Positions 53,850 to 63,466 of a stretch of 64,000 nucleotides of DNA are shown here, piece by piece; the first letter of the stretch is position 1; every line of letters starts with the position of its first letter. A program made the translations under genes and the position numbers. The stretch is from Seonamhaeicola maritimus (GTDB lineage Bacteria; Bacteroidota; Bacteroidia; Flavobacteriales; Flavobacteriaceae), in assembly GCF_008056315.1 (NCBI RefSeq), contig NZ_VRKQ01000010.1, forward strand, positions 434,001-498,000. The letters run 5' to 3'. The notes under the pieces were generated by a model. It worked only from the letters and a program-made list of their open reading frames with translations. It made no database searches and was not told the origin of the DNA.

Positions 53850-55121
53850 TTAGTCAATTATACTAAATCCTGTATAAGGCTGTAAGACATCCGGAATTAC
53901 AATACCTTCTTTTGTCTGGTAATTTTCTAAAATTCCAGCTAAAACTCTTGGTAATGCTAACGAGCTTCCGTTTAAAGTATGCGCTAATTCATTTTTACCA
54001 TTACTATTTTTAAAACGAAGCTTCAAACGGTTTGCTTGAAAGGTTTCAAAATTAGAAACAGAAGATATTTCTAGCCATCTATCTTGAGCAGTTGAGAATA
54101 CTTCAAAATCATAAGTCAATGCCGAAGTAAAACCTAAATCACCTCCACAAAGTTTCAATATTCTGTATGGTAATTTTAATTCTTGTAAAATGGTTTTAAC
54201 ATGGGCTACCATACCATCTAAAGCATCATAAGACTTGGTTGGCTGTTCTACCCTTAATATTTCAACTTTATCAAACTGGTGCAATCTGTTTAAACCTCTT
54301 ACATGAGCACCGTAGCTTCCCGCTTCTCTTCTGAAACATGGAGTATAACCTGTAATAGCAACAGGTAATTCACTTTCATTTAAAACAACATCTCTAAAAA
54401 TGTTTGTTCCTGGAACTTCAGCAGTTGGTATTAAATACAAATTGTCTGCCGTAACATGATACATTTGCCCTTCTTTATCTGGCAACTGACCCGTTCCAAA
54501 ACCAGAAGCTTCATTTACCAAAAGTGGCAATTGAAACTCTGTATATCCAGCCTCTGTATTCCTATCTAAAAAATAAGTGATTAAAGCACGTTGTAATTTG
54601 GCACCTTTACCTTTATAAACCGGAAAACCTGCTCCGGTGATTTTATTTCCTAGCTCAAAATCAATAATATCATATTTCTTAGCTAACTCCCAATGTGGTA
54701 AAGCACCTTCTTCTAAAACGGGAATATCTCCTTCTCTAAAAACCTCCTCATTATCATCTTCTGTATTTCCTGTAGGGACAATTTCGTTAGGTACATTCGG
54801 AATCTTATATAAAAGCTCCTGTAGCTCATTGGCCTTAGTATTTAGGTCTTCAGTTAGTCTTTTAGAAGCCTCTTTTAAATCAACCGTTTTCGCTTTTATT
54901 TCATTAGCCTTATCAACTTCTCCAGACTTGAACAACATACCAATTTCTTTTGATAACGCATTAGATTCTGCCAAAGTATTATCTAACTCTGTTTGAATAC
55001 GTCTTCGGTCTTCATCAAAAGCAATGACTTGGTTTATATCTTCGGTAGCATCAATATTTCGTTTCGCTAATCGGTCTATTACCAAATCCTTGTTTTCTCT
55101 TATAAAAGGTACTTGTAACAT
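53850..55121 (-). CDS. serS: Seryl-tRNA synthetase
   Basis: This class II synthetase charges tRNA-Ser (and primes Sec where present). The 423-residue product has the N-terminal tRNA-binding coiled coil (about 25-100), motif 2 TPCFRREAGSYGAHVRGLNRLHQFDKVE and motif 3 LNGSSLALPRVLAGILENYQ, split here by other core segments such as LYLIPTAEVPGTN. The length is standard. A TACTTTTG element lies 20-27 bases upstream on the minus strand. It is the only gene between the HTTM gene and the small-ORF region. Confidence 0.99.
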   Translation of the reverse strand: MLQVPFIRENKDLVIDRLAKRNIDATEDINQVIAFDEDRRRIQTELDNTLAESNALSKEIGMLFKSGEVDKANEIKAKTVDLKEASKRLTEDLNTKANELQELLYKIPNVPNEIVPTGNTEDDNEEVFREGDIPVLEEGALPHWELAKKYDIIDFELGNKITGAGFPVYKGKGAKLQRALITYFLDRNTEAGYTEFQLPLLVNEASGFGTGQLPDKEGQMYHVTADNLYLIPTAEVPGTNIFRDVVLNESELPVAITGYTPCFRREAGSYGAHVRGLNRLHQFDKVEILRVEQPTKSYDALDGMVAHVKTILQELKLPYRILKLCGGDLGFTSALTYDFEVFSTAQDRWLEISSVSNFETFQANRLKLRFKNSNGKNELAHTLNGSSLALPRVLAGILENYQTKEGIVIPDVLQPYTGFSIID

Positions 55122-55140
55122 GTCTTAAAAATTTGAGCGA

Positions 55141-55148
55141 CAAAAGTA
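55141..55148 (-). promoter_or_regulatory. Candidate -7 element for serS
   Basis: TACTTTTG on the minus strand fits TAnnTTTG exactly, about 20 bases before the serS ATG, giving a short leader. No TTG -33 element was seen at the usual spacing. Confidence 0.5.
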
Positions 55149-55228
55149 CATGATTTTTTTCATTTTTATGTTTCCTAAAAAACCAAATGAAATAAAATTA
55201 TGGACTAATAAAGTGGTTCCTGAAGTGA

Positions 55229-55266
55229 AACTAATTTTTGTATTTTATTTAAAACAAAAATTAGTT
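55229..55266 (-). terminator. Hairpin downstream of the HTTM gene
   Basis: A perfect 13-bp inverted repeat (AACTAATTTTTGT / ACAAAAATTAGTT) with a 12-base loop lies about 36 bases past the HTTM stop. No T-run follows directly on the minus strand, so terminator activity is only probable. Confidence 0.45.
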
Positions 55267-55301
55267 CTTAACTGAAGAAATTTATGAAATTACTAAAAAA
55301 A

Positions 55302-56618
55302 TCAATCTTGTTTTGAAGGTAAAATCCAATTACTATGTCTAAACGTTTCCCAATCTATACTAGCCAAATCTATTTCTGGATTTATTAGCTCTTTATAAGG
55401 CTTTCCGTTAACACTAACTCTGCTATTAACAAATACTGCTACGTCCTGATTATTTTTTTTGAATTTTTCTTTTAACCTTTGAGCAAATTGCCATATAACG
55501 TCAGGCTTAGAAGCAGCTCCTCTTTGTTGCTTTTTGGTTAAATAATCATCAAGTTTAATAACCATTTTACTCCCAGTTTCTTTATCTCTAACTGTGTAAG
55601 TTGCTGAACCACTTTTTGCTCTAAGCATCATGCGCCATGAGAGTCTATGACCCTCTTCGGTCCATAATACATCATCTTCAATAACATGATGACGTAAAGG
55701 CAACACTATTTGAATCAAAAAATAAATACCAAAAATGACAATTAATGGTGCTCTATAATTAGGAACAGTGATTTCTTCTGAAACATATAATGGTTTCTTT
55801 TTAAGGAATATATTTCGAATAATTTCAGGTTCAAAAAAGAACAATGAAAATGCTAATGCCAAATATGGAAAAATACCAATTTGAAACACAAAAGAATTAA
55901 ATAAATGAAAGAATATAGAAACAAAAAAAGCGTACTTTCTGGTAGGTTTAAATAAAAGTAATGGAATGATTAATCCGTCAAAAACAATACCGCCATAAGA
56001 TAGAACATAATGCATCCACTTTTGCTGAAGGAACTCACCTACTAAAAAATAATTGGCTTTCGGTTTCATAAGTAATTCAATAACCGATGTGTCTAACCAA
56101 TCTGGATATAATTTGGCAACCGATGCATAGGTATAAACAATAAAAAGCTGAAATACAAAAACCCCTTTACACCATAAAGGCATTGAAAGACTTTTTAAGC
56201 TTGGGTTCTGTTTGGCGTCAATTGAAGCATATTTATTTGCTGGCATAACAACCATAATAAAGCTCAATAACATCAACAAATAATAATGATTATTATAGGA
56301 TGATTTTTGCATTAAATATGTTGCAGACCACATTAGGGCAAAAGTCAACATACTAAAACGGTATTTATACCCCAACATGACAAATAACCCAAACAAACCC
56401 ATGACCGCATAATAAACATACATCCAATAACTAGGGAGTGGTTGCAGCCATTCAAAACCAATAAATGAAAATGTGAATTCGGGCTCTATAAGGGTGGTTT
56501 TAATCCAACCTGTAAAAATGGCTCCAACCGATTCTAAAAAACAAAGCAAGCCGAAGAAAGTCCTAAAAATAATTAACCCTGCGTTGTCAATATGTTGAAA
56601 CAACCATTTATTAATCAT
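55302..56618 (-). CDS. HTTM-domain protein related to vitamin K-dependent gamma-carboxylase
   Basis: Starting at MINKWLFQHIDNAG (overlapping the ribF 3' end by 8 bases), the protein has 438 residues. The first 300 hold about seven to eight membrane helices of the HTTM type (RTFFGLLCFLESVGAIFTGW, ASVAKLYPDWLD, KWMHYVLSYGGIVFDGLIIP, FFHLFNSFVFQIGIFPYLA), and a soluble C-terminal region of about 130 residues follows (DDVLWTEEGHRLSWRMML). This matches bacterial homologues of vitamin K-dependent gamma-glutamyl carboxylase. Whether it carboxylates anything in a menaquinone-using bacterium is unknown. Translation appears coupled to ribF. Confidence 0.88.
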   Translation of the reverse strand: MINKWLFQHIDNAGLIIFRTFFGLLCFLESVGAIFTGWIKTTLIEPEFTFSFIGFEWLQPLPSYWMYVYYAVMGLFGLFVMLGYKYRFSMLTFALMWSATYLMQKSSYNNHYYLLMLLSFIMVVMPANKYASIDAKQNPSLKSLSMPLWCKGVFVFQLFIVYTYASVAKLYPDWLDTSVIELLMKPKANYFLVGEFLQQKWMHYVLSYGGIVFDGLIIPLLLFKPTRKYAFFVSIFFHLFNSFVFQIGIFPYLALAFSLFFFEPEIIRNIFLKKKPLYVSEEITVPNYRAPLIVIFGIYFLIQIVLPLRHHVIEDDVLWTEEGHRLSWRMMLRAKSGSATYTVRDKETGSKMVIKLDDYLTKKQQRGAASKPDVIWQFAQRLKEKFKKNNQDVAVFVNSRVSVNGKPYKELINPEIDLASIDWETFRHSNWILPSKQD

Positions 56619-57543
56619 GATGATTGGCAATGTAAGTAAGCGCCATTTCTTTATCCCTAGCAAGCTGGTCTTTCAGAGCATCAACTGATTCAAATTTTTC
56701 TTCATCACGAATGCGTTTTAAAAGCTCAATTTGAATGGTCTTGTTGTAGATATCTTTATTGAAATTGAAGAAGTGTACTTCAATAGTTTCTTTTGAACCA
56801 TTTACTGTTGGGTTCATTCCTATATTCATCATACCGTAAACATTTGAATATTCAACAGTTGACTTTACAATATAAGCTCCCTGTTTTGGAATTAGCTTAT
56901 AATCTTCTTCTATTTGAATATTTGCCGTAGGATAATCCAATTGCCTTCCTAAACCTTTACCTTTTGTAACCGTTCCAGATAGCATAAAATTATAACCTAA
57001 ATAGGCATTGGCCTTGGTTACATCTCCTTCTTTAAGTGCATTCCTGATTTTTGTAGAACTCACAGCCACATCATCAATATCCTGAGCTGAAATCTCCTCT
57101 ACTTCAAAGCCATAAACCTCTCCAAACTTCTTCAGGTCTTCAATATCAGCATTTCTATTTCTTCCAAATCTGTGATCATAACCAATAATTACCTTTTTGG
57201 CGTTTAACTTATTTATGAGGATTTCTCTAACAAAATCTTCAGCTGAAAGTCTTGAGAATTCTTTAGTAAATTCTTGCACAACCAAATAATCTAGACCTAA
57301 AGATTTTAATATCCCTCTCCGCTCTTTAATAGTATTAATTAATTTAATGTTGGCGTCCTTTTGCAAAACCATTCTGGGATGTGGAAAAAAAGTAAGTATA
57401 ACGGATTTTAAATTTTCCTGCCTCCCACAATTAACTAAACGAGAAATTATTTTCTGATGCCCTATATGTACACCATCAAAAGTGCCAATTGTTACTACAG
57501 ATGCACCTATTGATTCTTCACTAAAATTATGGTAAATTTTCAA
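56611..57543 (-). CDS. ribF: Bifunctional riboflavin kinase / FAD synthetase
   Basis: RibF phosphorylates riboflavin to FMN and adenylates it to FAD. The 310-residue product has the N-terminal nucleotidyltransferase domain (VVTIGTFDGVHIGHQKII, FFPHPRMVL, IGYDHRFGRNR, ISSTKIR-type VSSTKIRNALKEGDV) and the C-terminal kinase domain (GTVTKGKGLGRQLDYPTANI, YGMMNIGMNPTVNG, EVHFFNFNKDIYNKTIQIELLKRIRDEEKF split over residues 245-290). The length is standard. Its stop overlaps the HTTM gene start. Confidence 0.97.
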   Translation of the reverse strand: MKIYHNFSEESIGASVVTIGTFDGVHIGHQKIISRLVNCGRQENLKSVILTFFPHPRMVLQKDANIKLINTIKERRGILKSLGLDYLVVQEFTKEFSRLSAEDFVREILINKLNAKKVIIGYDHRFGRNRNADIEDLKKFGEVYGFEVEEISAQDIDDVAVSSTKIRNALKEGDVTKANAYLGYNFMLSGTVTKGKGLGRQLDYPTANIQIEEDYKLIPKQGAYIVKSTVEYSNVYGMMNIGMNPTVNGSKETIEVHFFNFNKDIYNKTIQIELLKRIRDEEKFESVDALKDQLARDKEMALTYIANHHD

Positions 57544-57599
57544 TAGAAAAAGTTTTAGGTAAAATTAGTTATAAAACCCATAACTGCAAACATTCTAGT

Positions 57600-58121
57600 T
57601 TAAGATGATAAACTAAAAATTTGTTCTATTTGAGTAACTACTTGAGGCACTTCAGTTACCTCAAATTTTAAACTAATATTATACGTTTCTCCTAAAAGCT
57701 TTTTAATAGCCAATTTTCCTGTTCTAACCCTATAATATCCAGTCTGCCCTTTACAATAACATAACCGTGCAAACAGTATGTTGACTTGTTTTAATACCTC
57801 TGTTTCTATTTCAAGTTGATCAACACTTAATTCAATAAATACTTGTTCTTTATAACTGGCATCTGCCACATTTGGTTTCTCATTTCTGCTATACTCAAAC
57901 TTTAATACAATTTTATTTCCTTCTGCAATAGCTGGATAAATAGCACCTAAGTTATCCTTCTTTACTTTTAGTACCTTTTGAGACAAAACACTAAAAGTGC
58001 ATGTTCCATCATCAGGGCAATAACCGCCAAATTCCAATTCATCCTGAAACCTTATAACTTCATTTTTAACCTTACATGAAACCAAAGTAATAACTGAAAA
58101 AAGTAAAATAAAAAACCTCAT
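57600..58121 (-). CDS. Lipoprotein of unknown function
   Basis: Starting at MRFFILLFSVITLVSC (173 residues; an ATG 12 bases upstream is possible), the protein is a lipoprotein with Cys16 in the lipobox LVSC. The mature part holds Cys residues in GGYCPDDGTCTFSV and FARLCYCKGQTGYYRVRTG, and a beta-rich C-terminus. No family is recognised. It is separated from ribF by 56 bases and from the plus-strand metalloprotease by about 100 bases, and is divergently transcribed from the latter. Confidence 0.75.
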   Translation of the reverse strand: MRFFILLFSVITLVSCKVKNEVIRFQDELEFGGYCPDDGTCTFSVLSQKVLKVKKDNLGAIYPAIAEGNKIVLKFEYSRNEKPNVADASYKEQVFIELSVDQLEIETEVLKQVNILFARLCYCKGQTGYYRVRTGKLAIKKLLGETYNISLKFEVTEVPQVVTQIEQIFSLSS

Positions 58122-58220
58122 ATTAGGTATCATAGTGATTCAAAGTTAACATCATTTTTTTGTATTTATAATTTAAGATGTTACTTTTATTGAATTGTAA
58201 TCTTAATTAAGAGGCACCAA

Positions 58221-60947
58221 ATGAAACAATCTTACTATGTTTTTTTAAGCTTAACTGCTTTTTTTCTTCTATTTTCTCTAGCTACATCAGCTCAAAACAG
58301 CAAACCTGTTTGGACTAAAATTACTAAGGAAAAAGCTTTAAAGGGAAAGGTATTGCAAAGAAAGTCTGAACCTAAAAAAGCAGTTTATTTTGAAATGAAC
58401 ACTAAAAATCTTAAAAGTATCTTAAGTAGTGCTTCAAATGAAAAAAACATTATAAGCTTGCCTAATGCAGATGGTGACTTGGAGTCTTTTGAAGTTATAG
58501 AGTCTTCAATAATGGAACCAAGTTTTCAGGCTCAACATCCTGAAATAAGAACATATACAGGTAAAAGCATCTCAAATACTGGAACGAGTATAAAAATAAG
58601 CATAACACCACAGGGGTTGCATACTATGGTCCATAAACCTAATAAAAGTTCTGAATTTATAGACCCGATAAGTTATGGAGGTTCTAATTACATGATTTAC
58701 AAAAAAAAGAACTTAAAAAGCTTAAAAGATAATTTTGTATGCCACTTTGTAGATGATTTCCCTGAATCCAAAAATACTTCGTCTAAATATTCTTCTGTCT
58801 TTAATGCAAATGATGGCACATTACGTACTTATGATTTAGCTCTTGCCTCAACGGTAGAATATTCCACATTTCATATAGATGCCGCTGGAATGGGAGCCGG
58901 AACAAATGCTCAAAAAAAAGCTGCTGTTCTCGCTGCCATGGTTGTAACTATGAATAGAGTAAATGGCATCTTTGAAAGAGAATTATCTCTTAAAATGAGT
59001 ATGGTTAATAATGACGCCATTATTTTTTTAGAAGAGGATGATGGTTATACTAATAGTGATGTTGTTACCATGTTAGATGAAAATCAAACCATAATAGATG
59101 GCGCCATTGGAAATGGCAATTACGACATAGGGCATGTCTTTGCCACTAGTTTTGGAGGCGTTGCTGTTGTTAACTCTCCTTGTATAACTGGAAGCAAGGC
59201 TAAAGGTGTAACAGGCTTGGAAACGCCTGTTGGAGATGTATTTGATGTTGAGTTTGTAGCTCACGAAATGGGTCATCAATTTGGTGCTCCTCATACTTGG
59301 AGTGCCAATAGCGGCAGTTGTTCTCCTGGAGAATGGTCTTCGACTAATTCTTATGAACCGGGAAGTGGAAGTACTATAATGGGATATGCAGGCCTATGTT
59401 CTCCTGAAAATGTTCAAGCGAATGGTGATGATTATTTCCATCAAAAAAGTTTACAATTGATTTGGGCTAATATCTCTGGAGGAAATAGTAGTACTTGTGA
59501 TACTGAGAGTTCTACCGGCAACTCTGTTCCTACAGCAATTGCGGGTATCAATTACACTATTCCTGTTTCGACTCCGTATAAATTAACAGGAGATTCAAGT
59601 GATTCTGATGGAACGGGAACCCATACGTTCACATGGGAGCAATATGATCTAGCAGCATCACAAGGAAGCATATTTGAAAGTAATGCTACAGGTCCTTTAG
59701 TAAGATCTTTTGAGCCTACATCAAGCCCAATAAGGTATATCCCAAGACTAGAAGATCTTATAATTTCTAAAGGCTCTACTACATGGGAGAAACTGGCTTC
59801 TGTACCTAGAAATTTAAACTTTCAATTTACCGTAAGAGATAATGGTTCAGGATTGAATAATTATGGCCAAACAGATAATGATGGAATGATTGTTACTGTA
59901 GTAGATAATGATGGAGCTTTTCAGGTTACTTCACAAAATACATATGTAAGTTATGATGTTGGAAGCATACAAACCATAACATGGGATGTTGCAGAGACTA
60001 ACCTTAGTCCTATAAACACCACTAATGTAGACATAAGGCTATCAATAGATGGAGGCTTAACATATCCTTATCTCCTGCTAGATTCTACAGATAATGATGG
60101 AAGTGCAGATGTCTCTTTTCCTCCAGGAGTTGCAGCCCCTTTTTGCAGAATTATGGTAGAAGCTGACCCTTCTGAAAATATATTCTTTAATATCAATGAA
60201 GCAGATTTTGCTATTGGTTATACAGTTAATAAAGTGTGCAATCAATATGCTGGTGAAACTAACCTACCTTTATCTATTACTGATAATCATAATATGTTTG
60301 AAACAAGTGAAACAGGCAATGTTCCTGAATCAACTACTATAACAGATGTTAACATTGGCGTTGATATTACGCATACTTATAAGGGGGATTTACAAATTGC
60401 TATCTTAAGCCCAGAATCAACCCAAATTAACTTAATTACACCTGGACTATGCTCAACTGGAAGTTTAGTAATTAAATTTGATGATGACGCTAACTCTCTT
60501 GATTGTACCAATACTGAAAGTAATGAAGTTTATAAACCTGAAAACTCGCTAACTGCTTTTAATGGAGAAAATCCTTCTGGAAATTGGGTTTTAGGAGTGG
60601 TTGATCTTGCAGCTGGAGACACAGGAACACTGAATTCTTGGTTTGTAGAATTGTGTACAACCACAGTTTCATTATCAGATTCAGACTTTTATGGCTTTGA
60701 AAAGAGCTTAAAAGTGTTTCCTAATCCAAATAAAGGAGAATTTACGATTAAATTTAATAATGCTACTAGGAGTAATATTGAATTGGAAGTGTACGATTTA
60801 AGAGGTAGAGTTATCTATTCTCAAAAATACCAGAATGTAACAAGTTTTGATGAATCCATAAACCTTAATAATATTCAATCTGGCATGTATATTTTAAATC
60901 TAAGTGATGGTTTAAGACAATCAACTAAAAAGATTATTATTGAATAA
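58221..60947 (+). CDS. Secreted reprolysin-like metalloprotease with P-domain and T9SS sorting domain
   Basis: The 908-residue preproprotein has a signal peptide (about 1-24, TSA-QN), a propeptide region to about 195, and a zinc metalloprotease domain with the extended motif VAHEMGHQFGAPHTW (His348, Glu349, His352, His358) and Met-turn TIMGYAGLCSP. Two Ig-like beta regions follow (about 440-670), then a proprotein convertase P-domain (about 675-815: DITHTYKGDLQIAILSPE, NPSGNWVLGVVDLAAGDTGTL) and a type A T9SS C-terminal sorting domain (VFPNPNKGEFTIKF, VYDLRGRVIYSQ, SGMYILNL, KKIIIE). It should be exported by T9SS and released or anchored at the surface, likely for protein degradation. It is a single-gene unit. 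Confidence 0.95.
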   Translation: MKQSYYVFLSLTAFFLLFSLATSAQNSKPVWTKITKEKALKGKVLQRKSEPKKAVYFEMNTKNLKSILSSASNEKNIISLPNADGDLESFEVIESSIMEPSFQAQHPEIRTYTGKSISNTGTSIKISITPQGLHTMVHKPNKSSEFIDPISYGGSNYMIYKKKNLKSLKDNFVCHFVDDFPESKNTSSKYSSVFNANDGTLRTYDLALASTVEYSTFHIDAAGMGAGTNAQKKAAVLAAMVVTMNRVNGIFERELSLKMSMVNNDAIIFLEEDDGYTNSDVVTMLDENQTIIDGAIGNGNYDIGHVFATSFGGVAVVNSPCITGSKAKGVTGLETPVGDVFDVEFVAHEMGHQFGAPHTWSANSGSCSPGEWSSTNSYEPGSGSTIMGYAGLCSPENVQANGDDYFHQKSLQLIWANISGGNSSTCDTESSTGNSVPTAIAGINYTIPVSTPYKLTGDSSDSDGTGTHTFTWEQYDLAASQGSIFESNATGPLVRSFEPTSSPIRYIPRLEDLIISKGSTTWEKLASVPRNLNFQFTVRDNGSGLNNYGQTDNDGMIVTVVDNDGAFQVTSQNTYVSYDVGSIQTITWDVAETNLSPINTTNVDIRLSIDGGLTYPYLLLDSTDNDGSADVSFPPGVAAPFCRIMVEADPSENIFFNINEADFAIGYTVNKVCNQYAGETNLPLSITDNHNMFETSETGNVPESTTITDVNIGVDITHTYKGDLQIAILSPESTQINLITPGLCSTGSLVIKFDDDANSLDCTNTESNEVYKPENSLTAFNGENPSGNWVLGVVDLAAGDTGTLNSWFVELCTTTVSLSDSDFYGFEKSLKVFPNPNKGEFTIKFNNATRSNIELEVYDLRGRVIYSQKYQNVTSFDESINLNNIQSGMYILNLSDGLRQSTKKIIIE

Positions 60948-60999
60948 AAAGAAGTTTGAGCTTCCTTTCTTGCAGTCAACAGGAATAGATTTTCAGTGT

Positions 61000-61647
61000 T
61001 TATTTACCATTAAAAGTGTTCATCGTATGATTAATTCCTGCCAGCGCAAAAGATTTAATAAGTTCAATTGATTTGTCCAACCTCTCGGAAAGCTTTTCAT
61101 TCTCCTCTTCATTCCATTCTCCTAATACGTAATCTACCTGTCTGCCTTTACTAAACTCATCACTTATTCCGAACCTAAACCTGTTGTACTTTGTTGTATT
61201 AAGTTTATCCTGAATATCTTTTAACCCATTATGGCCTCCATCACTTCCTTTTGTTTTAAGTCTAATACTTCCAAAGGGTAAATTTAAATCATCTGTAAGC
61301 ACCAAAAGATTTTCTAATGGAATTTTTTCTTTAGTCAACCAATACAAAACTGCTTTTCCGCTTAAATTCATGTAGGTACTTGGCTTTAAAAAAACAAACG
61401 TTCTTCCCTTTAATTTATAATTAGATAAATCTCCCAGTTTTTGCGTTTCAAAAGTTAAACCTTCTTTTTTGGCAAAATAATCTAATATTTTAAATCCAAT
61501 ATTATGGCGGGTATTTTCATACTTTTCTCCAATATTTCCTAAACCAACAATTAGAAATTTTTTCATGGGATTTTCTTCTTCACCTTTAAAAGATTCAGTT
61601 CTTTTTTTAAACAGATTCCAAATAAACTTGCACATAGCATGTCTCAA
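61000..61647 (-). CDS. pth: Aminoacyl-tRNA hydrolase (peptidyl-tRNA hydrolase)
   Basis: Pth frees tRNA from peptidyl-tRNA dropped by ribosomes. The core begins at MKKFLIVGLGNIGEKYENTRHNIG (residue 28, position 61566), with catalytic His in NTRHN and further landmarks FLKPSTYMNLSGKAV, LVLTDDLNLPFGSIRLK and GSDGGHNGLKDI. An in-frame extension upstream (MCKFIWNLFKKRTESF) is basic and amphipathic and resembles short N-terminal extensions of flavobacterial Pth; whether translation starts at 61647, 61635 or 61566 cannot be settled. It follows rplY across a terminator-bearing gap. Confidence 0.95.
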   Translation of the reverse strand: MRHAMCKFIWNLFKKRTESFKGEEENPMKKFLIVGLGNIGEKYENTRHNIGFKILDYFAKKEGLTFETQKLGDLSNYKLKGRTFVFLKPSTYMNLSGKAVLYWLTKEKIPLENLLVLTDDLNLPFGSIRLKTKGSDGGHNGLKDIQDKLNTTKYNRFRFGISDEFSKGRQVDYVLGEWNEEENEKLSERLDKSIELIKSFALAGINHTMNTFNGK

Positions 61648-61663
61648 TTAGTGTAAAAATAAA

Positions 61664-61692
61664 AAAGCATCCTGAATAATATAGGATGCCTT
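61664..61692 (-). terminator. Intrinsic terminator downstream of rplY
   Basis: GCATCCT (61667-61673) pairs with AGGATGC (61683-61689), extended by a G-U and A-T pairs, and a T-rich run follows on the minus strand (complement of 61657-61666). It lies between rplY and pth. Confidence 0.8.
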
Positions 61693-61714
61693 TAAAATTT
61701 AATCTAGATTATAT

Positions 61715-62353
61715 CTATTCTTGAGTTGTCTCTGCTGCTGGAGCTTCTGCAGTTGCTTCTGTTCCTTCTTCTTCTCCTCCTTCTTCATCTTCATCATCAA
61801 CTATAGCAGTTCTTGAAGTTCTAACTTGAGCTACAACATTATTATCTGGATGTAAGATAGTATACTTATCATTTTGTAAGTCTGCTACATTAATTTTATC
61901 TCCAATTTTTAATGGCGTAATATCTACTTCAATAAAATCTGGCAAATTAGCTGGTAAGGCCTTAACACGTAATTTTCTATATGGCCTTCTTAAAACACCA
62001 CCATTCTTAACACCTTTAGAGTTTCCAACAACGTTGATAGGAATGTTTAAAGCAATTTCTTTATCTTCAAATAATTGATAGAAATCTACATGTAAAATTC
62101 TATCTGTTACAGGGTGAAATTGAATATCCTGTAAAACTGCGTTAAAAGATTCACCACCTTCTAAAGTAATTACAACTGTATGCGCATTAGGCGTATAAAC
62201 CAGTTTAGAGAAGGCTAATTCAGCTGCAGAGAAATGCACTGGTTTGTCTCCTCCGTATAATACGCAAGGAACCTGACCAGCATTACGTAAGGCCTTTGTT
62301 GCTTTCTTGCCCACGCTTTCTCTTTGAGATCCGTTGATTGTAATTGATTTCAT
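61715..62353 (-). CDS. rplY: 50S ribosomal protein L25/general stress protein Ctc
   Basis: The protein binds 5S rRNA. The 212-residue form is the long TL5/CTC type: an N-terminal L25 beta-barrel ([56 protein letters not shown]), a C-terminal domain of about 90 residues ([36 protein letters not shown]), and a very acidic, Ala/Glu-rich tail. It lies 25 bases downstream of prs, so the two are probably one unit, as in many bacteria. Confidence 0.97.
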   Translation of the reverse strand: MKSITINGSQRESVGKKATKALRNAGQVPCVLYGGDKPVHFSAAELAFSKLVYTPNAHTVVITLEGGESFNAVLQDIQFHPVTDRILHVDFYQLFEDKEIALNIPINVVGNSKGVKNGGVLRRPYRKLRVKALPANLPDFIEVDITPLKIGDKINVADLQNDKYTILHPDNNVVAQVRTSRTAIVDDEDEEGGEEEGTEATAEAPAAETTQE

Positions 62354-62378
62354 TTTCTATTTAAATTTAATTATTAAT

Positions 62379-63320
62379 TTACATTACAAATTTTGAACTA
62401 ATAGAGTTGTTATTATGAACTCTTTCCATAACCTCTGCAAATAAATCTGCACAACTTAAAACTTTAAGTTTCTCATTTTGTTGAGAAAGCGGAATAGAGT
62501 CTGTTACTATAAGTTCTTCTAATTTTGAGTTTTCTAAATTATCATAAGCTTTACCAGATAATATAGGATGTGTACATATAGCTCTTACACTTAATGCACC
62601 ACGTTCCATCATTAAATCTGCTGCTTTTGTTAATGTTCCTGCAGTATCTACCATATCATCTACAAGTACCACATTTTTTCCCTCAACATTACCAATTAAT
62701 TCCATATGAGAAATTACATTGGCTTTTGCACGTTGCTTATAACAAATTACCACATCACTTTCCAAAGCTTTAGCATAGGCATAAGCTCTTTTTGAACCTC
62801 CCATATCTGGAGATGCAATGGTTAGGTTATCCAGTTTCAAACTCTTTAAATATGGCAAGAATATAGTAGAAGCATATAAATGATCTACTGGCTTTTCAAA
62901 GAACCCTTGAATCTGATCTGCATGCAGGTCCATAGTTATAATACGGGTTGCTCCTGCAGCTTCTAACATTTTAGCTACCAATTTAGCCGCAATAGGCACT
63001 CTTGGTTTGTCTTTTCTATCTTGTCTTGCCCAACCAAAATATGGCAAAACAGCTGTAATATGTCTTGCGGAAGCACGTTTTGCGGCATCAATCATTAACA
63101 ACATTTCCATTAAATTTTCTGGACCTGGATTTGTAGATCCTATAATGAAAATTCTAGTACCACGTATAGATTCTTCATAAGACGGTTGAAACTCACCATC
63201 GCTGTAAGTTGACGTAATTACATTACCTAATTCTGCACCAAAAGCTTTGGCTATTTTTTCACCTAGTTCTTTACTCTGTGTACATGCAAAAATTTTGGCT
63301 TCTGTAATTACAATTGGCAT
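62379..63320 (-). CDS. prs: Ribose-phosphate pyrophosphokinase (PRPP synthetase)
   Basis: Prs makes PRPP from ribose 5-phosphate and ATP for nucleotide, His, Trp and NAD synthesis. The 313-residue product is full length and canonical: YSDGEFQPSYEESIRG, ATP-loop YFGWARQDRKDKPR, catalytic DLHADQIQGFF, the SPDMGGSKRAYAYAK region and the PRPP loop VVLVDDMVDTAGTLTKA. It provides the housekeeping activity, which makes the shorter paralogue at 19215-19973 likely specialised. It is followed by rplY and diverges from tRNA-Leu. Confidence 0.99.
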   Translation of the reverse strand: MPIVITEAKIFACTQSKELGEKIAKAFGAELGNVITSTYSDGEFQPSYEESIRGTRIFIIGSTNPGPENLMEMLLMIDAAKRASARHITAVLPYFGWARQDRKDKPRVPIAAKLVAKMLEAAGATRIITMDLHADQIQGFFEKPVDHLYASTIFLPYLKSLKLDNLTIASPDMGGSKRAYAYAKALESDVVICYKQRAKANVISHMELIGNVEGKNVVLVDDMVDTAGTLTKAADLMMERGALSVRAICTHPILSGKAYDNLENSKLEELIVTDSIPLSQQNEKLKVLSCADLFAEVMERVHNNNSISSKFVM

Positions 63321-63416
63321 AGTTAACTTGTTGTTTTTGAGAGCGCAAACACTCCGTTAATTTTAACGAGGTGCAAATTTATGCATTTATTTTAACCTAA
63401 AAAGTATATTGCCTAG

Positions 63417-63454
63417 TATTTTTGCGTTTATTCTAGGAAAAATATTTATTTTTG
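63417..63454 (+). promoter_or_regulatory. Tandem -7-like elements upstream of tRNA-Leu
   Basis: TATTTTTG occurs twice, at 63417-63424 and 63447-63454, 30 bases apart. The second ends 12 bases before the tRNA, and a TTG at 63422-63424 lies 22 bases upstream of it, which fits the flavobacterial -33/-7 layout. Confidence 0.6.
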
Positions 63455-63466
63455 CTGTCCGAAAAC

